Assembly (NCBI GenBank): GCA_020720115.1
Contig: DYPD01000003.1
Coordinates: 1-62,571 of the forward strand
Source: Thiomargarita sp.
Lineage (GTDB): Bacteria > Pseudomonadota > Gammaproteobacteria > Beggiatoales > Beggiatoaceae
Length of the DNA stretch: 62,571 nucleotides
Reading direction: 5' to 3'
In this document: positions 54,285-62,538 of the stretch, one piece after another
Position numbering within the stretch: position 1 is the first letter of the stretch
Layout of the letters: every line of letters begins with the position of its first letter
The notes under the pieces: generated by a model
Told to the model about the DNA's origin: nothing
The model's input: only the letters and a program-made list of their open reading frames with translations
The model's database searches: none
Program-made: the position numbers and the translations under genes

Positions 54285-54621
54285 GGGCAGTCTTCCGGGT
54301 GATTTCACCAAATAGGTTGAGGAGTTTAATGTTGTGCATTGGGCAAAAAACTACGCCACCATTATCATGGCTTTCATTCTCACAGTCTAGTCGCGCATTT
54401 TCCAGCACTACAAAGAACAATACACCATCATGCGAAATACGAAAGATGTAGGTTTCTTCATAGAGTGAATAAAGTTTGAAAAATTCTGGAATCTGCATAA
54501 ATTCAACAAAAAATTCTCGTTCGATAAGGTCTTTATCAGTCACGGCAATTCCGATTGAATTAACGAAATTGACCGTTTCTTCAACATTTTCTTCTGTCGT
54601 AGGAATGAATCTGCACTTCAT
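54277..54621 (-). CDS. Small hypothetical protein
   Basis: A 114-aa frame from the ATG at 54621 (a longer frame from 54777 is unsupported). The sequence MKCRFIPTTEENVEETVNFV onward has no signal peptide or membrane segment; it has a mixed alpha/beta character and cysteines in the second half (LDCENES, VFCPMHN). No family is recognised. Its stop overlaps the start of the Met-rich gene by eight bases, so the two are translationally coupled, and the receiver-kinase gene follows: a possible three-gene unit. Confidence 0.65.
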   Translation of the reverse strand: MKCRFIPTTEENVEETVNFVNSIGIAVTDKDLIEREFFVEFMQIPEFFKLYSLYEETYIFRISHDGVLFFVVLENARLDCENESHDNGGVVFCPMHNIKLLNLFGEITRKTAHE

Positions 54622-55025
54622 TACTGGCAACCTATTTTGTTGGGGTACTGGGCAATGTCTGTTGGCGATTTTTGCGCTTAGCTTACGCAGGGGCGGGACA
54701 TGCAAGCAACAGGGATGTGCATCATAACACAGCGTTTTTACGCTATTTAACGTCCCCAACCAGCCAAAAAAACACACTAAGATAAAGCACCGTCAATTGT
54801 CTGGCAGTTGGCAGCATATCGCTATAAAATGACAGAATTTATCTTAGCAGGATACTTCTTTACCGGGACTTTACGCAAAATGCAACGAAAAATCTTGGTT
54901 GTGCCTGGTCAGCGGGACTTGTGCGGTCGGCTGCAAGGAAGGTTTGCTAAATCCATTCAAAAAGCCGCCTAACATTTTGTTCTGGCGGCTTTTTTGTCAC
55001 GACGCATCACCCCAAAGATTAATCC
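54622..55025. other. Divergent intergenic region
   Basis: This 404-base gap separates divergent units. It holds a -10-like TATAAA at 54823-54828 without a good -35 box and a strong terminator-like hairpin at 54961-54995 that has no plus-strand gene before it. A small RNA at about 54830-54995 would explain both; see findings. Confidence 0.5.
54961..54995 (+). terminator. Orphan rho-independent terminator before recD
   Basis: AAAGCCGCC (54961-54969) pairs with GGCGGCTTT (54984-54992), followed by more T. It lies 31 bases upstream of the recD start with no plus-strand gene before it. Confidence 0.8.
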
Positions 55026-56903
55026 ATGAGCCTCTATAGCCTTGAAAGTCTGTTTGCTGATGCGGTGTTGGATGCGCTGGATGTGCGCTTTGCGCAGTTT
55101 TTAGCCAACCTACAGCGTGCGCAAGCGCCAGACAAACCCGTAACGCCGGTGCTGTTGTTGAGCGCCGCTTTGGTGAGTTGCTGGACGCGACGCGGGCACA
55201 TTTGCCTGGATTTGGTGGCGCTGGCAGAACAGCCGTTGCCGCTGGAGATACCGCCGCAGAATGGGCGCTGTCCGGCGTTGGCAGACTGGCAAGCGGCGCT
55301 GCATGACAGCCCCTTGGTGCAGCCGCCAGGCGCTTATGCGCCGCTGATTTTGGCGGATAATCAACGTCTGTATCTGCACCGTTACTGGGCTTATGAGCAG
55401 GCGTTGAGCCAGCACATTGTGGCGCGTTTGGCGCAAGGGGTGGAAGATTTAGACGAAACTGCCTTGCAAGACAGTGTGCAACGCCTGTTTCCCGCTACCG
55501 CAACGCAACCGGATTGGCAAAAAATCGCGGTACTGATCGCCGCACAACAGAAATTTTGTGTGATTTCCGGCGGTCCGGGTACGGGCAAAACCACGACTGT
55601 GGTGAAATTGTTAGCGGTGTTGTTGGAACAAGCACCCAAGCCGCTACGCATTGCCTTGCTGGCGCCGACAGGCAAAGCCGCCATGCGCTTGCAAGAAGCG
55701 CTTACTCGGCAGAAGCAAAGCCTGCCTTGTAGTGCCGCCATCAAGCAAAGTATTCCTGAAGAAACCGCCACTATTCACCGCTTTTTGGGCTATCAGCCGA
55801 ATGCGCTGCATTTTCGTTTTAATGCCAGCAACCTAGCGCCGGTTGACTTGGTGGTGGTGGATGAGGCTTCAATGGTGGATTTGGCGCTGATGAGCAAATT
55901 GCTGCAAGCCCTGCCTGCACGCGCTCGGTTGATTTTGTTGGGTGATAAGGATCAGTTGTCTTCCGTGGAAGCGGGGGCGGTGTTGGGTGACCTGTGTGCG
56001 CACAGCGCAACGGGGGGTGACAACCGTTTTTCGCCCGCGTGTTGGCAACGCTTGGAGCGCTTGCTAGGGCAAACGCTGGGGCTGCCAGCAGGTGACGCCG
56101 CTGCACCGCCTATGCAAAACGCCGTTGTGGTGCTGCAACACAGCTACCGCTTTGGCAACGACAGCCCCATCGGGCAGTTGGCGCGGGCAATTAACGCGGG
56201 CAAGGCGGCGCACGCTTTGCGTTTGCTGCATACGCCAACGGTTGGGCAGCAGCGCATTCTGTGGTTTAATCACGCTGATCCTTATGACGCTGCCGTGATT
56301 GAACTGATCATCCAGGGCTTTACTGCTTATTTGCACGCCGCTGACGCGCAACAAGCCTTGGAACACTTTGATCAATTCCGTGTATTGTGCGCGCATCGCC
56401 AGGGTGAACTTGGCGTGGTTAAACTGAACCAATTGATTGAAAAGCTGTTAATTCATGCCGGCAAACTCCCAGCAGGCGGGCGTCGGGCGCGTTGGTATGT
56501 CGGACAACCGCTGATGATCACGCAAAATGACTATAATCTGCGTTTGTTTAACGGTGACATTGGCATTGTTTTGCCCGATCCACAGCAGTCGCAGCGTCGG
56601 CTGGCGTTTTTCCGTACCGCCGAGCAGCAGATTCGCAGCTTTTTGCCCACGCGATTGCCGCAGCACGAAACCGCTTACGCCATGACTATTCACAAAAGTC
56701 AGGGGTCAGAATTTGAGCAGGTGTTGCTGGTGTTGCCAGACAGCTTCTCGCCCGTTCTCAGCCGCGAATTGCTTTACACTGGACTCACTCGCGCCAAACA
56801 AAGCGTCGCTGTGCTGGCTGGTGCAGCCGTGCTGAGTGAGAGTATTCAACGCCGTGCTTTACGCAGTTCGGGTTTGCGTCAAAGCATTTGGCAAACACTT
56901 TGA
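55026..56903 (+). CDS. recD: Exodeoxyribonuclease V alpha subunit
   Basis: RecD is the fast 5'-3' helicase of RecBCD. The 625-aa product has the N-terminal RecB-contact region, Walker A VISGGPGTGKTTT (about residues 178-190), Walker B VVVDEASMVD (near 276) and the C-terminal helicase motif AMTIHKSQGSEFEQVLLVLP (near 555). Length matches the RecD (not RecD2) type. recB and recC are not adjacent in this window, though they commonly are. prmB follows after 19 bases. Confidence 0.94.
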   Translation: MSLYSLESLFADAVLDALDVRFAQFLANLQRAQAPDKPVTPVLLLSAALVSCWTRRGHICLDLVALAEQPLPLEIPPQNGRCPALADWQAALHDSPLVQPPGAYAPLILADNQRLYLHRYWAYEQALSQHIVARLAQGVEDLDETALQDSVQRLFPATATQPDWQKIAVLIAAQQKFCVISGGPGTGKTTTVVKLLAVLLEQAPKPLRIALLAPTGKAAMRLQEALTRQKQSLPCSAAIKQSIPEETATIHRFLGYQPNALHFRFNASNLAPVDLVVVDEASMVDLALMSKLLQALPARARLILLGDKDQLSSVEAGAVLGDLCAHSATGGDNRFSPACWQRLERLLGQTLGLPAGDAAAPPMQNAVVVLQHSYRFGNDSPIGQLARAINAGKAAHALRLLHTPTVGQQRILWFNHADPYDAAVIELIIQGFTAYLHAADAQQALEHFDQFRVLCAHRQGELGVVKLNQLIEKLLIHAGKLPAGGRRARWYVGQPLMITQNDYNLRLFNGDIGIVLPDPQQSQRRLAFFRTAEQQIRSFLPTRLPQHETAYAMTIHKSQGSEFEQVLLVLPDSFSPVLSRELLYTGLTRAKQSVAVLAGAAVLSESIQRRALRSSGLRQSIWQTL

Positions 56904-56922
56904 TTTAATTAAGGAAAAACTC

Positions 56923-57876
56923 ATGTCTCAAGATACCCTTGAGTGGGAAACCTACGCCACAGAACTCCACACCCTAAACGATTTCGTGCGTTTAGGCGCC
57001 AGTTTGTTTAATGCCAATGACTTGTATTTTGGGCATGGTACGGACAATGCGATTGATGAGGCTATGCAGTTGGTGTTGCACGCGCTGCATTTAGACCGCG
57101 AACCCCCGGAAAACTTCTGGTCAGCCCGCTTGAGCACGCCGGAAAAGCAAGCAGTTATTAAACTCTTCCGTCAACGGGTCGAGCAACGCATCCCGGCGGC
57201 TTATTTGTGTGGCGAAGCTTGGTTTGCCGGTTTGCGTTTTCGCGTCAACGAGCATGTGCTCATCCCGCGTTCACCCTTGGCGGAGTTGATCAATGCGTAT
57301 TTCCAACCTTGGGTAGAAATGGAACAAGTGGTTTCTGTGTTGGATTTATGCACAGGGTGCGGCTGCATTGCCATTGCTACTGCCTTGACTCTGCCGCATG
57401 TGTTGGTAGATGCCAGCGACATTTCGCCTTCTGCTTTGAGTGTGGCGCAGCACAATGTGGATGAGTATGAACTAGGGGACCAGGTGCGTTTGCTTCACAG
57501 CGATCTGTTTGAGAACTTACAAGGGCTGCGCTACGATTTGATTTTATGCAATCCGCCCTATGTGGATGCAGAAGAATTGGCGCAAATGCCCGCGGAATAT
57601 CATCACGAACCCGTGCTGGGTTTAGCCGCAGGCAGCGATGGTTTAACTGTGGTCAAGCGCATTTTGCGCGACGCCGCCCAGCATTTGAATCCAGAAGGGG
57701 TGCTGATTGTCGAAGTGGGCGCCAGCCAGCCGGCGCTGCAAGAAACTTATCCCAACGTGCATTTTGTTTGGTTAGATTTTGAACATGGTGGCAATGGCGT
57801 ATTCTTGATTACCGCCGAACAATTACAAGCACAGGCGGCTGAGTTTAACGCCGCCGCTGCGGATATTTTGCGTTGA
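56923..57876 (+). CDS. prmB: Ribosomal protein uL3 glutamine methyltransferase
   Basis: From the ATG at 56923 (AAGG upstream; the longer frame from 56836 overlaps recD) the product is 317 aa. It has SAM motif I VLDLCTGCGCIAIA (near residue 140) and the catalytic LILCNPPYVDAEELAQMP (NPPY near residue 209), then EPVLGLAAGSDGL. The long N-terminal region and the E-L sequence after NPPYVD match PrmB rather than PrmC. It methylates a glutamine of uL3 (L3). Confidence 0.92.
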   Translation: MSQDTLEWETYATELHTLNDFVRLGASLFNANDLYFGHGTDNAIDEAMQLVLHALHLDREPPENFWSARLSTPEKQAVIKLFRQRVEQRIPAAYLCGEAWFAGLRFRVNEHVLIPRSPLAELINAYFQPWVEMEQVVSVLDLCTGCGCIAIATALTLPHVLVDASDISPSALSVAQHNVDEYELGDQVRLLHSDLFENLQGLRYDLILCNPPYVDAEELAQMPAEYHHEPVLGLAAGSDGLTVVKRILRDAAQHLNPEGVLIVEVGASQPALQETYPNVHFVWLDFEHGGNGVFLITAEQLQAQAAEFNAAAADILR

Positions 57877-57907
57877 TTTTCTTCTGCCAACAAACAAGGA
57901 TAAGCAG

Positions 57908-58327
57908 ATGAACCTGAGCCTTGAGCACATTCGTTTAGTGCAAAACTCTTGGGACGGTGTCGAGCCTATGATTGATCGCATGGCTGAACTTTTTTATGCG
58001 CATTTGTTTGAGTTAAACCCGCATGTCAAAACCCTATTCAAAGCAGATATGCAGCAGCAAGGACGCCGCATCATGGACATGATTGGCTCTGTGGTGCGTC
58101 ACCTGAATGCGGTAGATAAGATGCTGCCCAGTTTGCAGGAATCGGGCGCACGGCATGAAAACTATGGCGTGTTGCCAGAAGATTACGACACAGTAGCCGC
58201 TGCGTTTTTGTATGCACTACAGCAATGCTTAGGCGATACGCTCACCGCAGAAGTTAAAAACGCTTGGGTAGATGTGTTTAGTTGGATGACGCAAATCATG
58301 TTAGAAGTCACTGATCAAAGCCAATAG
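57908..58327 (+). CDS. Single-domain bacterial globin
   Basis: A 139-aa globin: EHIRLVQNSWDGVEPMIDRM, FYAHLFELNPHVKTLFK, the distal region DMQQQGRRIMDMIG with Gln at the usual E7 position, and the proximal His in SGARHENYGVLPEDY. This is the Vitreoscilla-haemoglobin-like (VHb/flavohaemoglobin) type without a reductase domain. It follows prmB by 31 bases. Oxygen or NO handling is likely; a partner reductase is not seen. Confidence 0.9.
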   Translation: MNLSLEHIRLVQNSWDGVEPMIDRMAELFYAHLFELNPHVKTLFKADMQQQGRRIMDMIGSVVRHLNAVDKMLPSLQESGARHENYGVLPEDYDTVAAAFLYALQQCLGDTLTAEVKNAWVDVFSWMTQIMLEVTDQSQ

Positions 58328-58415
58328 CGCAAAAGATATTGTTCAACAGATTTTTGTACTATCATCAAACCTTCGGTATTCGAGTATTGCTTTAACCTTG
58401 CGAGATCAAAAAACC

Positions 58416-59441
58416 ATGTCAAAGCGCACCTTCTACAGTCTTTTCTCTTGCTTATGCGGGCTTTTAGCCTTCAGCCAAACTCTGTTGGCGGCAACGCCAG
58501 CAGAGGCTACGCAGCCTACCCAAATCATGTATCAAGCGCCCGATGCCAACGCGCCTTTGAGTCGTCGAGAAGCTGGGCTGGTAGATGATTCAGTGCTCGG
58601 CGGTGCGACTTCACGAGGCTTATCTCGCGGGCTAAGCCGAGGGCTGTCACGCGGTTTAAGTCGTGGGCTATCACGCGGCTTGTCTCGCGGTTTAAGTCGA
58701 GGGCTGTCACGCGGCTTGTCACGCGGACTCAGCCGAGGGCTGTCTCGCGGTTTAAGTCGCGGGCTCAGTCGAGGGGTTTCTCGTGGCGTCAGTCGTGGTG
58801 TTAGTCGTGGTACGCCAGGCGGTGCCGAAGAGGCACATGCACAACCCACCGAAGCACTAGAAGCCGCTGAACACAAAGCAGAAGCGCCTGCTGAAGATTT
58901 GATTGCCCTGCCCAGCGTGATAGCGCCTTTAGCCCCTTTGCACACGGGTTTAACCACGCAAGCGCAGCCCACACTGTATTTCTACATTTCCACTGATTGG
59001 CCGGAAATGCTGGAATTTACCCTCAATAAACGCCGTGCGCCCAAGCCGGAATTACATCTGGAAATGCGTCCCCCTGAAGGTGGTAAATTTGCCCAAGGTT
59101 TTCACAGCATTTCCCTTTCAGAACAGGGCGTTACTTTAGAAGCAGGGGAAACTTACGAATGGTTTGTGTTCATTACCCCAGACCCCATTGAGCGCACGGG
59201 CGATTTGTTCGCCAGTGCTACCATTCAGCGCGTCCTAGCAGATAGCCAGTTGCAAGCGGATTTGCAACGCGCCCCCGTCAACGAACAGTACAAAGTCTAT
59301 GCTACACACGGCATTTGGTACGATGCGGTAGATACCCTGCATCAAAAGACAACGGGTGCAAGCTTGCGCCGTTTGCGTGCCGAACTGTGCGAACAAGCAA
59401 AAATGCCTAAATTGGCACTCTTTGACCGTAGCCAACTCTAG
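58416..59441 (+). CDS. DUF928 protein with SRGL tetrapeptide repeats
   Basis: From the ATG at 58416 the product is 341 aa with a signal peptide (TFYSLFSCLCGLLAFSQTLLA). Residues 66-133 are seventeen tetrapeptides SRGx (thirteen SRGL, three SRGV, one SRGT). The C-terminal part (about 185-335) matches DUF928: PTLYFYISTDWPEMLEFTL, LSEQGVTLEAGETYEWFVFI, RVLADSQLQADLQ, HGIWYDAVDTLHQ. The repeat carries a strong positive charge. The next gene, a VWA-like membrane protein, starts three bases after the stop. Function unknown; exported and probably structural or interacting. Confidence 0.85.
   Translation: MSKRTFYSLFSCLCGLLAFSQTLLAATPAEATQPTQIMYQAPDANAPLSRREAGLVDDSVLGGATSRGLSRGLSRGLSRGLSRGLSRGLSRGLSRGLSRGLSRGLSRGLSRGLSRGLSRGVSRGVSRGVSRGTPGGAEEAHAQPTEALEAAEHKAEAPAEDLIALPSVIAPLAPLHTGLTTQAQPTLYFYISTDWPEMLEFTLNKRRAPKPELHLEMRPPEGGKFAQGFHSISLSEQGVTLEAGETYEWFVFITPDPIERTGDLFASATIQRVLADSQLQADLQRAPVNEQYKVYATHGIWYDAVDTLHQKTTGASLRRLRAELCEQAKMPKLALFDRSQL
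58611..58814 (+). repeat. 17 tandem 12-bp units encoding SRGx
   Basis: Seventeen 12-base units, each SRG plus L, V or T, with no spacers. Codons vary between units (TCA/TCT/AGC/AGT for Ser), and larger blocks recur every 48 bases or so, so the array grew by duplicating sets of units. Confidence 0.93.
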
Positions 59442-59443
59442 CC

Positions 59444-61681
59444 ATGGCGCATTTCGCTACGCCTCCTGCCAAACGCCGCCGCTGGTGGCGTTTGGCAGCG
59501 TTTTTAGTATTGGTCGTGCTGGCATTGCTGTGGGGGTTGACAATGCTAGGACCGCGTTTTCTCATGTCCAACAAAACATTTGCCCCACCGCTCTCGTCAG
59601 CGGACTTAAGTACATCCACCGCACTGCCTGCTAAAGCCTATCCACAGACAGACGGCGATAGGTTCCAGCAAGAACGTCGGGAAAAAGATCAAGAAATGCT
59701 GGTAGATGCGCCCATCGCCAGTAAAACTGAAACAGCCGCCAAACCCGCCGCGCCGCCACCGCCACCCCCTGGCACACACCAGCGCCAAGTCGGCGCAGGA
59801 CTTGCCACCACGCCGCCGCTTAACCAAGAAGCGGCTGAAGAACAAGTACAAGAACAGGTGCAGGTCAATCGCCTGCAAGCCTTATCGCAAATCGCCAATT
59901 TACCCACGCCAGCGTCGCTGACGCAAATGACGCAGACCACCGAAGGCGTTGGCAAAGCAAAGAAAGCCGATCTAGCGCTAACCAGCAACGCGCCTGAGCG
60001 GGCGCTGAGTGGACGGCACTTGTCGCCCGAACAGCCTTTAGGTGGAACAGTTCCGCTCGTTCCAGCAAATAACGTTGAACGCGACACACTCGAAACGATG
60101 CAAGACGCGCTGGTTGCCGACGATAAATCCCGCTGGTCGCTGTCTGAAAATTTTCTGCATACCCGTTACGACACGCAAAATCTGCATTTCCAAGCCGCCG
60201 AAGGTTACTGGGCAAACACCTATGTACCTGGCGATCCGCTGCTGCGCCGCCTGCAAGTGCGCTTAAAACGCCAACACCCCAGCTTGCCAGATCGCAACGT
60301 ACAAAGCATTTGGCAGCCCTTTGATGCGCCGCAACAAGCAGCCTTGGCGCTCTATGTTCAGGCAGACAAACGCACCGTGCAAGGCAGCACACGCCTATTG
60401 CTACAAGTCGGCTTAAAAGGCACAGCGCGACACAGCGGGCGGCGTCCCGCCATGCGCGTCGGCATCGTGCTGGATTTGCGTGGAACACTCAGCAGCGAAC
60501 AGGGCACACTCATGCGGGCTTTGCTACAAGCCTTATTGCAAGCACGGCAAAGCGACGATCAATTCCTACTGGCAGTAGCGGGTCGTCCTGGTGGATTGCT
60601 GTTACCGCCAGAGCAATTTCGCCAAGGCCCCTTAAGTTTGGCGCTACCCCATCTATTCGGTGATGCACCCGCGCCTTCAGCCGAACAGCTAGAGCTGCCA
60701 CAGGCTATCGAAGCCGCAGCAGAGCACCTAAAACGCAACGACAGCCCCGACTCCCCATTAGGCACCAGCCTACTGCTACTCGTCACCGCCCAAAGTCTAG
60801 GCACAGCGGCTGAAACCCTCAACGAACAGGCACACCAATACGCCACCGCCGGCATCCCGCTCAGTGTAGTAGGCATAGGCAACCAACTCGCAGCCGCCGA
60901 ATTAGAAGAACTCACAGTGCTAGGACAAGGGCATTTACGCCTGTTAGAGCGCAATGACGCCGCCGCCGCTCTCATAGACCGTGAACTCCATGCCGTCAGC
61001 CGCGTCGTAGCACGCGCTTTACGCCTGAATATTCGCCTCAGCCCCAGCGTCAAACTGATAGACATCCCTGGCTCACACCGCTTAGACACCCATCGCAGCA
61101 CCCAAATGCGCCAAGCAGAACGCAGCATAGACCAACGTCTAGCGCGTAGCCTTGGCATCGAACGCGACCGAGGCACAGACGAAGCCGGCATTCAAATCCT
61201 ACTACCCGCCTTTTACGCCAACGACAGCCACGTCATCTTATTAGATTTAGTCGCCGAAAAGCCCGGACAACTGGCAGAAATAAGCCTACGTTACAAAGAC
61301 CTTGTCTATTCACGCAACGGCATCGCCCGCGCCTCACTCAATCTCGGCAACGAAGCCACAACCCCCGGACCACTCGAATTAAATGTGTGGAAAAACTTAC
61401 TCGCACTCCAACTCGCACAAGGCTTCAAACAAGCCGGAGAACAACTGGCAGCCGCCCAAGTACAACACGCAGTAGAATCCTTACAAAACTATTTGCAAGT
61501 ATTAGAAGAAATGCAAACCCAAGTCACACAATGGCGGCAAGACCAAGAATTGCAGCAAGATCAACAACTGGTGCAACATTACATTCAACTTCTAGCACAC
61601 CCAGAAACCATTTCTTTAACGCATTTAGCAGATTCTTTACAGTACGCAGCTTTTATCAAAACTCTGCAACCTCCTGATTAA
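59444..61681 (+). CDS. Membrane protein with degenerate VWA domain
   Basis: A 745-aa protein with one N-terminal membrane segment (about residues 12-34), a Pro-rich stretch (PAAPPPPPPGTHQ), a disordered linker and then a VWA-like Rossmann domain at about 338-520 (RVGIVLDLRGTLSSEQGTLM, TSLLLLVTAQSLG, IPLSVVGIGNQLAAAELEELT). The metal site DxSxS is changed to D-L-R-G-T, so binding is doubtful. A C-terminal beta region and a Gln-rich coiled coil follow. The gene starts three bases after the DUF928 gene stop, so the pair is likely one transcript and one complex. Confidence 0.8.
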   Translation: MAHFATPPAKRRRWWRLAAFLVLVVLALLWGLTMLGPRFLMSNKTFAPPLSSADLSTSTALPAKAYPQTDGDRFQQERREKDQEMLVDAPIASKTETAAKPAAPPPPPPGTHQRQVGAGLATTPPLNQEAAEEQVQEQVQVNRLQALSQIANLPTPASLTQMTQTTEGVGKAKKADLALTSNAPERALSGRHLSPEQPLGGTVPLVPANNVERDTLETMQDALVADDKSRWSLSENFLHTRYDTQNLHFQAAEGYWANTYVPGDPLLRRLQVRLKRQHPSLPDRNVQSIWQPFDAPQQAALALYVQADKRTVQGSTRLLLQVGLKGTARHSGRRPAMRVGIVLDLRGTLSSEQGTLMRALLQALLQARQSDDQFLLAVAGRPGGLLLPPEQFRQGPLSLALPHLFGDAPAPSAEQLELPQAIEAAAEHLKRNDSPDSPLGTSLLLLVTAQSLGTAAETLNEQAHQYATAGIPLSVVGIGNQLAAAELEELTVLGQGHLRLLERNDAAAALIDRELHAVSRVVARALRLNIRLSPSVKLIDIPGSHRLDTHRSTQMRQAERSIDQRLARSLGIERDRGTDEAGIQILLPAFYANDSHVILLDLVAEKPGQLAEISLRYKDLVYSRNGIARASLNLGNEATTPGPLELNVWKNLLALQLAQGFKQAGEQLAAAQVQHAVESLQNYLQVLEEMQTQVTQWRQDQELQQDQQLVQHYIQLLAHPETISLTHLADSLQYAAFIKTLQPPD

Positions 61682-61939
61682 CACATCCATCCACCTCCCC
61701 CTGCTTCCTCCTGAGGGCGCCCTGCGCCCGCCTATCTAGCTCATCCCGCTGAGCGACAGCACACGGGCAAACTTCATTCGCCACCTAGCTATCCCCCGCT
61801 TTACCCAGTCCGCATAGATGTTGCTTGACGCTGTTAAGTCAATCCATCAACCTGCCCCAAAATATGACGCAACCGCTTATTTATTAAGCTATTTTTTGTC
61901 ATATTTTGTAAAATTTGGGGCTTTGTCAAAGGACTGCTT
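61682..61939. other. Intergenic region
   Basis: 258 bases between the VWA-like gene and the frameshifted gene. It contains an AT-rich stretch (about 61860-61920) that may be a promoter for the latter; no gene is seen. Confidence 0.35.
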
Positions 61940-62538
61940 ATGCACACCACCTCCCTGTTTAATCAAGAAATTTACTTAGTTTCTCGTCAGTTGCGCGTAA
62001 TTTTGCCGGATGCCATAGCGCAACACCTAGACTTAGGCATCCTTTACCAAAGCAAAAATGGCGAAACTGGCTGCCTGTTCTCCACTGACTGCATTGCCGG
62101 GCGCTGCACCAAGCCCCGTTCATATCCATCAACATTGATGCAGTACAGCGTAGCACCTGCCTAGAAATCGCGGACATTCAAGAGCTTAAAGAAATTTACC
62201 TATGCGTTTTACCCAGCCACACCTGCACACAAGAAAAAACACCGCTCGAACTTGAATTGCATGATGACGAAGAAAAGGCTTGGCGTTTAACTTTTGATTT
62301 TACTTGGGATCAACGCCTATGCTTAGTAGCAAAGCTAGAAAACACCGGTTTTATGGGCGCTAAAATCAACCGTCTCAATCAGCTACTCAATGCCGCTGAA
62401 GCCCGCAAAATTTTGCCTGGCGCACAACGCATACTGGATAGTCTACAGGCGCAAAGCACGCCGACGCATCCAACGCCCGAACAAGCAGCTCCCAAACCTC
62501 CCCCCCCAAAACAGCACCGCCACACCGCCACCACCTAA
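61940..62538 (+). pseudogene. Frameshifted gene, unknown family
   Basis: The frame starts at 61940 behind AAAGGA (MHTTSLFNQEIYLVSRQLRV) and stays open through CLFSTDCIAG near 62102, then reads a poor tail to a stop near 62164. Shifting frame near 62100-62130 gives ALHQAPFISINIDAVQRSTC, EIYLCVLPSHTC and a continuous reading to 62538 (DDEEKAWRLTFDFTWDQRLC, then a Pro-rich end). The two halves share style and spacing, so one base was lost or gained. The intact protein would have about 200 residues. It resembles a PilZ-like or similar small protein only vaguely. Confidence 0.65.

Noticed and set aside
54829-54960. 4.5S RNA-like words (CCTGGTCAG, AAGGAAGG) before recD
   Set aside because: The conserved SRP RNA core is not present in the right order, so it is not ffs.
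58611-58814. CRISPR array
   Set aside because: The units are contiguous 12-base codons without spacers inside a signal-peptide protein; no cas gene is seen.
58525-58972. Long open frames on the minus strand across the SRGL array
   Set aside because: They arise from the low-complexity 12-base repeat read backwards; no ribosome site and no match to known proteins.
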